Below, one piece after another: positions 1 to 6,569 of a DNA stretch of 64,000 nt. Below the pieces are notes generated by a model that was not told the DNA's origin, did no database searches, and saw only the letters and a program-made list of their open reading frames with translations. The position numbers were made by a program, and so were the translations under genes. Within the stretch, counting starts at the first letter, position 1, and each line of letters starts with the position of its first letter. Origin of the DNA: CAIJXB01 sp964439595 (GTDB lineage Bacteria > Chlamydiota > Chlamydiia > Chlamydiales > Rhabdochlamydiaceae); NCBI GenBank assembly GCA_964439595.1, contig CAYTOK010000008.1, positions 1-64,000 of the forward strand, given 5' to 3'.

Positions 1-9
1 CTGCCAAGG
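1..9 (+). rRNA. rrf: 5S rRNA, 3' tip of an upstream copy (partial)
   Basis: The first nine bases are identical to the 3' end of the complete 5S gene that follows, and the sequence after them (T-run, then a terminator) is almost identical too. The window therefore opens inside the last bases of another 5S copy, presumably the one attached to the 23S gene. Only the tip is present. Confidence 0.75.
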
Positions 10-20
10 TTTTTTACTCA

Positions 21-55
21 CCCTCTAGGTCGAATAGATCTAGAGGGTTTTTTTT
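21..55 (+). terminator. Intrinsic terminator of the first 5S copy
   Basis: An 8-bp perfect stem (CCCTCTAG at 21-28 with CTAGAGGG at 40-47) is followed by eight T. It is nearly identical to the terminator at 244-279, so 5S and terminator were duplicated together. Confidence 0.85.
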
Positions 56-117
56 CGATTTTTTAATTAAGCTATAAGTTTTACTTATTTATTGCGAATA
101 AAGCTTAAACGATTTTT

Positions 118-232
118 CTTGGTGGCAATGGAGAGGGGGTCATACCTGAACCCATCCCGAACTCAGAAGTCAAGCCCCTCATCGCCGATGGTACTGTACA
201 CAAGAGTATGGAAGAGTAGGTCGCTGCCAAGG
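118..232 (+). rRNA. rrf: 5S ribosomal RNA
   Basis: About 115 nt with the 5S hallmarks: a terminal helix between the 5' CTTGGTGGC and the 3' GCTGCCAAG, the loop sequence CCCATCCCGAACTC, and a loop-E region around GTAGG. It is a structural RNA of the large ribosomal subunit. It sits about 110 bp behind the tip of another 5S copy. The ends were placed by pairing of the terminal helix and are accurate to a few bases. Confidence 0.95.
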
Positions 233-243
233 TTTTTTACTCA

Positions 244-279
244 CCCTCTAGGTTGAATAAATCTAGAGGGATTTTTTTT
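244..279 (+). terminator. Intrinsic terminator of 5S rRNA
   Basis: Stem CCCTCTAG (244-251) with CTAGAGGG (263-270), then A and eight T. It repeats the terminator at 21-55 with only a few loop differences. Confidence 0.85.
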
Positions 280-415
280 GTCCTGATTTTTTACTATTAA
301 ATCCTTTCATCTTTTTTTAACTAAATTCTTTTTTGAAAGGCTTTTTAGGAAAGAAGACTGCGAATTTTATCAGCTTCTTTACTAAAAACAAAAATCTCTC
401 AGTACAAACCTGGGT

Positions 416-1678
416 TTATAGGTGCATATTTGCTTCTCGCCATGTCGGAGGTCGGCTAGCAATGGATTCACCTTCAGATGTTTTATGAAAATAATAGGCG
501 CTTCCATCTGGAGGGAAATGATCTCTCAGTAGCTTGGGGAAGTTTTTTTTCAAAAAAGCATGGCAACGTGCTCTGATTAAATTAGGTTCTATATCGAAGT
601 AGCGGCTGCCTAGTTCAGCCAAAGCGTCTAAAGGTACTTTCATCGAATTATCAAAGATAATGCTTATTTGAAGACCTTTTGGAGCAGAGGCCGACCCTTG
701 TCCTGAGAATATATCTTGCGGATTCAATCCTTCGATATGCATGCCCTTCTCTACTAAGAAACTTTGCAAAATGTCACCATTAATATCACACTCAAAATCC
801 CTATGAGAAAAATGCAAGATCTTATTTCGATCAGGATCCATCTCTACAATTACATTCTGGCCATGAGGTTCAAGAAGAACGCCTGTTTCTAAATATATGT
901 CTATCCACCCTGCAATCAAAGGCTGAATAATTTCTTCTAAAATAAATTCAATGGGTGAGCTTTTGGAATTTTGAATTATTTCTACAAGAAGAGGAGGTTC
1001 ACCCGTTGCTCTATTCGATGGGGTATAGAGTGCATTCAATGGAATCATTGTATAAGGAACTTCCAAATGAGGTTTGGATCTCATTTCTCTCACAACAAAT
1101 CCCCAATCATTAGTGGATCCTTCTCCATAGATGGCTCCTAATGATTCGGGGAAGAAGCCAATCTTTTTATTTTCACTGAATACTGAACAAGATTCAAAAA
1201 TTTTTGTTATAGCAATGGCATGAGCCACTTTCCTCACTTCCATATGCCTTCTACGCCCTGTAATGTGTAAATCGGTATGAGGTTTTATGCAGTGGATAGG
1301 CAGGTGTCTTTCTAAAACAAAAACAGTCCTTGTTGAGGAAGTGGGGTTGACGGTTATGGAACAATCATATTTTTGGGTTATCTCGGTAATATGAAGAATT
1401 TCTCTACTTTCTAAATTTACTGGGTGTACAGGGAATAGAACGTCAGTTTTAGGAAAGTAGTAATCTTCAATTTCAGGATTAGGTGAACGACTTTTAAAGA
1501 TTTGGCAGAGACGAGCGTCTACCCTATATAACGGTAGATCATAAGTAGGTGCACCGGGTCTATACCGCATAGGAGCTTCTGAATGTATTTCTAAGGGATT
1601 GTCGTGTCGTGCTGGCGGCAAACAGTATCTGGTATTTTCGTAATCAAGCCATTCTGAGATACTGGTTATAGTGCTCAT
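416..1678 (-). CDS. IucA/IucC-like (NIS) siderophore synthetase family protein, short form
   Basis: 420 aa. Several signatures of the IucA/IucC family are visible in the family order: PVHP at 83-86, TSSTRTV at 113-119, KPHTDLHITGRRR at 132-144, EPHGQN at 270-275 and RDFE at 293-296. In characterised members these belong to the ATP and carboxylate sites; the enzymes join citrate or similar acids to amines or alcohols without an NRPS. Family members are usually near 550-600 aa. Here the N-terminal region carrying the GHPxHPxxK motif is absent, so activity is uncertain. No siderophore exporter, receptor or second synthetase gene lies nearby. It is divergent from the kinase gene at 1814. An AT-rich upstream region with a possible TATAAT (1719-1714) lies ahead of a weak ribosome-binding site. 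Family call fairly secure, function inferred. Confidence 0.72.
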   Translation of the reverse strand: MSTITSISEWLDYENTRYCLPPARHDNPLEIHSEAPMRYRPGAPTYDLPLYRVDARLCQIFKSRSPNPEIEDYYFPKTDVLFPVHPVNLESREILHITEITQKYDCSITVNPTSSTRTVFVLERHLPIHCIKPHTDLHITGRRRHMEVRKVAHAIAITKIFESCSVFSENKKIGFFPESLGAIYGEGSTNDWGFVVREMRSKPHLEVPYTMIPLNALYTPSNRATGEPPLLVEIIQNSKSSPIEFILEEIIQPLIAGWIDIYLETGVLLEPHGQNVIVEMDPDRNKILHFSHRDFECDINGDILQSFLVEKGMHIEGLNPQDIFSGQGSASAPKGLQISIIFDNSMKVPLDALAELGSRYFDIEPNLIRARCHAFLKKNFPKLLRDHFPPDGSAYYFHKTSEGESIASRPPTWREANMHL

Positions 1679-1813
1679 TTTATCCTATTTTCGTAGCTAA
1701 GTTGTTTTTCTGCATTATATATTTGTTAGAAAGCGAATTGTAGTTTACTATATTCGCTGATTTACATACAAATTTGAAATTTCTAGAAGAGTTTCCAAGC
1801 GAAGAGGTGTATT

Positions 1814-3007
1814 TTGCTTCCTGTCAACCTGTATACTCCCCCGGAGCCCCTGAACCACCGGGCGGCTACCAAAATTCAATCTTTTTTTCGCGGTTATCAA
1901 ATTCGTAAAAGTATTGTTTTACCAAGTCCTCTTTTAGATCTCTTGCTCTGCTCTCAAATTAACAGTTTTTTAAGTCAGGGGAAGGGTGTGGAAAGGGATT
2001 TGAGCGCCGAAATTATTAAAGACAGGAAATTCTTTATTAAGAGGGATAAAAATCAAGGTATTCTCACTGTAGTTTTTCCAAGAGAAGATCTTATTGGTTC
2101 TGGATTTTGGAAAAAGTGTTTTTCTGCAACCAATTTAAAAATACCACTTAATGGCAACAAAAGGGATGTCAACCAGTTTCAATCCGTTTGGATGCAATTG
2201 GATATTAAAATGATTCAAGAGATGGAGCTTCATAAATTTCTCTATGATCGGTATATGGAACAGAAGCCAAGGGGAATCTATTTTTTGGAGCCCTGGGAAC
2301 ACGTGCACGAGAATACGTATACGCAAAGGCGATTGATCAATAAATTAGATGAGACTGAATTTGAAGATCCTGTTCAAAAGTCCCGCTGCTTGAGAGATAT
2401 AGCAAGAACACTTGTGTGGATACATCGACAAGGAGTTGTACATGGAGATGTTCACTTAAAAAACATGTTAGTTGAAAGACGGATAGATGAGGAGGGGATT
2501 TTAAGGCTCGTTCCTTATCTTACCGATTTTGGATCCACAAAGGCATGGGGAGCCGGTCGTGAAAGGAATCTGGATGATTATGTTCGTTGGGATACTTGTA
2601 AATGCTTTGCGGACATCAACACGCCTCTCGTGGATTGGCATGGGTTTATTGTCACAAATATTGTGAGCTGGTTTCCTGAAATGGCTTCTCACTTAAAATG
2701 GGGAAAATTTATCACCACACGTTACACTGTTTTTCAGGATGTGTGCAAAGGAGATTTTCAATCGGCTGAACTTTATTGGACTGACTGTAAGCCTTTCAGC
2801 GACAGGACTCGCCAAGAACAGCGTGCGTGGAAGTTATTTATTGCCCTCTGTGTGAAGAGTACCGAACTTTATCTGTATCTTAGCGATAAAACAGCCGAGA
2901 TCACTAAAGAAGAGATTGAAGAGGGGATGATTAGGGTCCAGGCTGAAGTTGTTATAAATGAATGCCTTCAATTTACTTATGAGATGTGCGATCTGGCAAT
3001 AGGTTGA
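1814..3007 (+). CDS. Eukaryote-like protein kinase with N-terminal IQ (calmodulin-binding) motif; effector candidate
   Basis: 397 aa. Residues 21-31 form a textbook IQ motif (IQSFFRGYQIR, pattern IQxxxRGxxxR), a calmodulin-binding element of eukaryotic proteins. A divergent protein-kinase fold follows: a glycine-rich stretch LIGSGFWKK near 93-101, catalytic loop HGDVHLKN at 210-217, and DFG at 238-240. The HGD form replaces the usual HRD. The VAIK lysine and APE motifs are not obvious, so substrate and activity are unknown. No signal peptide or membrane segment is visible. The start is TTG at 1814, preceded by AGAGG at about 7 nt; no ATG fits. The combination suggests a secreted host-directed kinase, but secretion is inferred. 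Confidence 0.78.
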   Translation: MLPVNLYTPPEPLNHRAATKIQSFFRGYQIRKSIVLPSPLLDLLLCSQINSFLSQGKGVERDLSAEIIKDRKFFIKRDKNQGILTVVFPREDLIGSGFWKKCFSATNLKIPLNGNKRDVNQFQSVWMQLDIKMIQEMELHKFLYDRYMEQKPRGIYFLEPWEHVHENTYTQRRLINKLDETEFEDPVQKSRCLRDIARTLVWIHRQGVVHGDVHLKNMLVERRIDEEGILRLVPYLTDFGSTKAWGAGRERNLDDYVRWDTCKCFADINTPLVDWHGFIVTNIVSWFPEMASHLKWGKFITTRYTVFQDVCKGDFQSAELYWTDCKPFSDRTRQEQRAWKLFIALCVKSTELYLYLSDKTAEITKEEIEEGMIRVQAEVVINECLQFTYEMCDLAIG

Positions 3008-3024
3008 TTTTAAATTTATGCCAA

Positions 3025-4551
3025 TCAAGAGCGATTGTTGGAAAGAATCTCCATAAATTGCTTTTCCCAGTCAGGTATGTCGCATGTCGGGCGAGGTCTT
3101 TGGCAAGCCGTCTTTATTTGAGGTAGCACTTTTTGGTTTTTGTTAAAGGGAGTGGAAAGATTATATTTCTGGGTCAGTAAGGCGTTTTTGTCTTCCCAGG
3201 GATGGCTAGGAATAGATACTGCTAGTGTTTGCTTTCTTGCGGCAAGGGCTTCAGAACTGGTCGATCCGCCCATTTTAGTAATCCAAACATCGGCTGCTTG
3301 TGCTACTTTTACCATTTGGGGCCCGTCAAGAAATCCATGCACTTCCATAGAAATATTTGAGGCTTCAAATTTTTTAAAGGAACTTAATTCATCTGCAAGG
3401 GCTTGATTCCGTCCACAGACAAAAATCAGATGCAGCCTCTCATTCATTTCGAGCCTTTCTTCATAGATCTTGCTTAAAATAGAGCGTATTTCGGTGTCAA
3501 TCCCATTATTCCCCATCATAATTAAACAGACTTTTACTTCTGCATTCAGACCCAGCTCTTTTTTTATTTCATTTTGTTGGGAGAGGGTAATAGGTTTAAA
3601 GCCTTGCCTGACAGGGATTTGAAGATCAATAATCTGTTCTTTAACGCCTGCGATGTCGGGAAGGTTTTTTTTATAGTTTGCAGAAACTTCTATGGTTGGC
3701 TTGGTAAATTGAACAAAGGTATTTTTAAAAATGGTTTGGATTCGGGCAATTTCTGTAAGTTTGGAGGAAAACTTATTATCTGTATGAACAATGATCATTT
3801 TCCTATTTAGGATATAAGCTAAAGAGGCTAATTGTGGTTTATGATCAGCAACGCTAAAAATCAAACTAGGGTTAAATGCTTTTAATTTATTTCTAACGAC
3901 TTGATTGGTTTTTCTCCATTCAGAACGATACAGCAAGTGGTGCAGCTCCCACATCCAACGGGCTAAAGTCGGCAGATTCCTTTGTTGATAAAACTCGGTC
4001 CAGATGTCTTCATATCCTCTGCCGAAGATAGTGGGTTCAAACTTTTTTTCCACTTCATCGATGTCGATCGTCTCTACAGTGTATCCTTCAAGGATCAATT
4101 TTTCCCGCATAGCCATTGCTGGAGCCTTGTGTCCTCCCCCACCACTACCTGTATAAAGTATGGCAACTCGCTTTGCCCCCTCTTGTAGGGGTAGCGGTTC
4201 ATCGAGTCCTTTTAGAAATTCGAGGATTTGTTCTTTGAATCCAGCGACTTGGAAAGCCTCTGAGTTCAGCTCTTCTAGTAGGCGCGTCTCTTTAGAAGCT
4301 GCGTTACTTAAAAAAAGACAGTATTTGACAAGCCAGTTTTGAAATAAATGTTGATCTTCAGTAGAGAGAGTCTTTGTTATTTTTGCATAAAAACTTATTA
4401 ACAGACGGGCTCGATCGATATCATCCAGTTTTTTAGCTAACTTACTTTCTAAAGAGTTTGACGAGAAAGAAAACGTAATGGCTATAACGAGGATTACTGG
4501 AGTAATAGTTTTGATAACTTTTTTCCAAAGAGCGGTGTGAAGTTGGTACAT
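3025..4551 (-). CDS. MGDG-synthase-like / GT28-type glycosyltransferase with N-terminal membrane anchor
   Basis: 508 aa. A hydrophobic segment at about 12-30 looks like a signal anchor. A helical region follows, then the N-terminal motif of the MGDG-synthase family (GSGGGGHKAPAMAM, about 135-148). Near the C-terminus KMGGSTSSEALAARK matches the sugar-nucleotide site of MurG/GT28 enzymes. Relatives transfer galactose or glucose from UDP-sugar to diacylglycerol, and MurG acts on lipid I. Donor and acceptor here are unknown; glycolipid synthesis at the inner membrane is the likeliest role. It faces the kinase gene tail to tail with 17 bp between. A purine-rich stretch precedes the ATG. Confidence 0.72.
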   Translation of the reverse strand: MYQLHTALWKKVIKTITPVILVIAITFSFSSNSLESKLAKKLDDIDRARLLISFYAKITKTLSTEDQHLFQNWLVKYCLFLSNAASKETRLLEELNSEAFQVAGFKEQILEFLKGLDEPLPLQEGAKRVAILYTGSGGGGHKAPAMAMREKLILEGYTVETIDIDEVEKKFEPTIFGRGYEDIWTEFYQQRNLPTLARWMWELHHLLYRSEWRKTNQVVRNKLKAFNPSLIFSVADHKPQLASLAYILNRKMIIVHTDNKFSSKLTEIARIQTIFKNTFVQFTKPTIEVSANYKKNLPDIAGVKEQIIDLQIPVRQGFKPITLSQQNEIKKELGLNAEVKVCLIMMGNNGIDTEIRSILSKIYEERLEMNERLHLIFVCGRNQALADELSSFKKFEASNISMEVHGFLDGPQMVKVAQAADVWITKMGGSTSSEALAARKQTLAVSIPSHPWEDKNALLTQKYNLSTPFNKNQKVLPQIKTACQRPRPTCDIPDWEKQFMEILSNNRS

Positions 4552-4826
4552 TTTTACTTCATTCCTTTGTTAAAATAGATAATGTAATAATTTTCCATAA
4601 AATATTATATGTGCAAACTAATGTTGTAATGTTTTTCATTAATTTTATGATTTATTTATATTGTTGTCGAGGTTGTTTTAAATTCGCCTAGAACTATTAT
4701 GACAGCGATTTCCTCTTAAAAGATGTTATTGGTGAAAAAACGGAGAGCCATGGCTTATTTTGTCTTAGTAGGGGACTCTTTACAGTAAGTCTTGACTTTA
4801 TTTAAATATATTCATGCCATATCAGT
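4552..4826. other. AT-rich intergenic stretch, nothing recognised
   Basis: No ORF, tRNA or strong terminator is visible between the glycosyltransferase start and the recombinase relic. It contains scattered TTATAT-like motifs only. It is probably decayed DNA at the edge of the mobile remnant that follows. Confidence 0.5.
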
Positions 4827-5095
4827 GTGACTAAATTTTTAAGCATAAAAGATGCGGCCAAGTATACGGGAGGTCAACGCAAACTCTTCGTCGGCGGAAA
4901 AAGAAAGGTAAGATAGCACCATGTTTTCGAACAGAAGGAGATCAAAGGCCCTATGACTCTGTTTTACTTCGTCCTTTTGACCCTATCAGTAAAGAAATAG
5001 ATCTTCCAATGCTTGCTTATCCAAGCGTTTTAATTCAAAATACAAAAAAGATTTACAAAGACAGATTCATCTACTAGATTTAGATGGGTAGAAGA
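4827..5095 (+). pseudogene. Decayed IS607-type serine recombinase (TnpA) gene
   Basis: Reading through frameshifts recovers an IS607-resolvase-like protein. Frame 1 from GTG 4827 gives FLSIKDAAKYTG. A +1 shift gives VNAN. A further shift gives TLRRRKKKGKIAPCFRTEG, together a MerR-type helix-turn-helix. Downstream the DNA reads LAYPSVLIQN and, after another shift, KYKKDLQRQIHLLD. This matches the catalytic-domain pattern AYxRVSSxxQKxDLxRQ of the family, with the nucleophile region still recognisable. At least three frameshifts and several stops are present, so no protein is made. No tnpB partner remains. The orphan MNT gene lies about 150 bp downstream. Confidence 0.62.
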
Positions 5096-5248
5096 ATAAT
5101 CTTTTTTTATTTATTCCTTCTCAAGGAATAATTCGTTGATTCTCAACTGCTGGATATGAAGTGCGGGATCTTATTTTTACTACCTTTTTATTTTCCTAAT
5201 ATTAAATTGAAGTTGCAGTAGATTGAATTAACCAACCAATATAGCGCC

Positions 5249-5518
5249 ATGCCACCAAAAAGCATTGTTAAGATTTTGAAAAAACATCATAAAGATCTTT
5301 CTTTACAGGGAGCCCGTTCTCTTGCAATCTTCGGATCCTTTGCCAGAAATGAAAACACATCCAAAAGTGATATGGACATTCTTACTGACTTTGATTCTAA
5401 AAAAGGACTATTTGCTTTTATTGGTCTTAAAAATTACTTGAAAAAAATTCTCCAGAACGAGGTTGATTTAGTTACAAAAAAAGCACTGCACCCAGCATTA
5501 AAATTAAAAATTTTATAA
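5249..5518 (+). CDS. MNT-type minimal nucleotidyltransferase (orphan antitoxin-like)
   Basis: 89 aa. GSFARNENTSKSDMDILTDF (about 29-48) is the polymerase-beta superfamily motif GSxxRxxxxxSDxDxxV with both metal-binding aspartates; NEVDLV (about 69-74) supplies the third acidic position. In HEPN/MNT modules the MNT protein neutralises its HEPN RNase partner by AMPylation. No HEPN gene is adjacent on either side. The codons straight after the TAA stop read EAKYLF in the same frame, matching the usual C-terminus of the family, so the stop looks like a recent nonsense change removing about six residues. No Shine-Dalgarno is evident. It lies next to a recombinase relic. Confidence 0.68.
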   Translation: MPPKSIVKILKKHHKDLSLQGARSLAIFGSFARNENTSKSDMDILTDFDSKKGLFAFIGLKNYLKKILQNEVDLVTKKALHPALKLKIL

Positions 5519-5593
5519 GAAGCTAAATATCTCTTCTAGATCTCTTAAAAATTCCAAGTGAAGAAAGTCATACTGTCTTCATGTGCAAAGAAT

Positions 5594-6247
5594 TTATCCA
5601 GAAATAAGCTCTTTGAGATCTTCACCACCAGCTAAGTTCAAAAGGTTTTGCACATAGGATTTAAATTTAGGCGAAATAGGCCCTTCAATGAGTTTCTGAA
5701 GTGTCTCCCTATCTCCGTCTGCCACATCTTTAAATAACATAGGATAATAAGTTGATGTCATCTCTTGGATTACTTTACTCCATCTTTCTAGTTCAGAAGG
5801 CGAAACATCTAAAATAGAATCAGGAATAATTTCAAAGGTGTAGGAGTACCGATTGCCAAGCACCTTGTTAAAGCTGTATTTAACGGAAGGATAATGGAAC
5901 TCATTGGTTACAATTACAATTTGCTTAGGAAGCAGATCTTCTATAAATATGGCACCATAAAAAGCATTACCAAAGGTGGTTGTAGATTTTTCTTCCTTAA
6001 TAATTTTGTTCTCTGCAATACCGTATTTTATCAAGTATTGCTTCATGACTTCTGCTTGTGAAATTTTCTCGCACCTTGTAGGATCCAAACACTTAGGAGA
6101 TGTATAACCGCAAACTAATACCGTATCTTGAGGTTCATAGATTAATAAACCTCTTTCGAGTCTAGATTCCAAAATAGGCGGTATGCCACAGTTTTGAGTC
6201 AGAGTATATCCTAAAATAACAATTAACTTTCCCATCGTTTTAACCAC
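5594..6247 (-). CDS. DUF218 / YdcF-SanA-ElyC-like protein
   Basis: 217 aa. It has the family order of motifs: an N-terminal strand LIVILGYTL, a regular ESRLERGLLIYEP helix, VLVCGY, EVMKQYLIKYGI, STTTFGNAFYGA (the conserved S/T-T-x-N region), and IVIVTNEFHYP. Relatives are linked to envelope integrity and peptidoglycan or lipid carrier metabolism, but the reaction is not settled. Unlike many members it has no clear N-terminal membrane segment. It stands alone on the minus strand between the MNT gene and the group II intron remnant. Confidence 0.75.
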   Translation of the reverse strand: MVKTMGKLIVILGYTLTQNCGIPPILESRLERGLLIYEPQDTVLVCGYTSPKCLDPTRCEKISQAEVMKQYLIKYGIAENKIIKEEKSTTTFGNAFYGAIFIEDLLPKQIVIVTNEFHYPSVKYSFNKVLGNRYSYTFEIIPDSILDVSPSELERWSKVIQEMTSTYYPMLFKDVADGDRETLQKLIEGPISPKFKSYVQNLLNLAGGEDLKELISG

Positions 6248-6400
6248 AGTATCTGCTTATTATGAGCATGATTATAAAAAGGTTAAATATTGAATACAAC
6301 TGAATTTTACTCCTTATTTCCACTCTAATAAGGAATTTAGGGACTATTTAATTTAAGTAAAGCTGGGTTGGAGAGGAGCAAGAAAATTTTTAAGTAATGT
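6248..6400. other. Intergenic, nothing recognised before the intron remnant
   Basis: AT-rich, no ORF or RNA structure that I can defend. It is too short to hold the 5' domains of a group II intron, so the remnant at 6401-6476 is an isolated 3' end. Confidence 0.5.
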
Positions 6401-6476
6401 TTGGTGAAAAAGCCGTATGCGTGAAATGCGCCTGTACGGTTTGATAAGATGGAAGGGCTATTCCTCCTCTATTCTA
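6401..6476 (+). ncRNA. Group II intron 3' remnant (domains V and VI)
   Basis: TTGGTGA followed by AAGCCGTA at 6410-6417 pairs with TACGGTTT at 6435-6442, with the AGC triad opposite GTT as in domain V. A short GCG/CGC upper helix and GAAA lie between. Behind it a GATGGAAGGG...CCTCCTC hairpin ending in CTATTCTAC resembles domain VI and the 3' splice end. The upper stem departs from the consensus. No reverse-transcriptase ORF and no domain I are present in the 150 bp upstream, so this is a relic. Confidence 0.6.
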
Positions 6477-6569
6477 CAATTTCTTATTGGATTGTGGATT
6501 TTTTTCTTTTCTTAGAGAGCCGTTCCCGGTAAGATTGACTTTTTAATTTTTAGCATTTGGAATTGCTTC

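Noticed and set aside
3140..3406. Plus-strand ORFs inside the glycosyltransferase gene
   Set aside because: Antisense shadows of a gene with clear family motifs; no start signals.
4552..4826. Group II intron or tRNA traces upstream of the recombinase relic
   Set aside because: A GGTGAAAA-like stretch resembles the junction before domain V, but no paired domain V follows.
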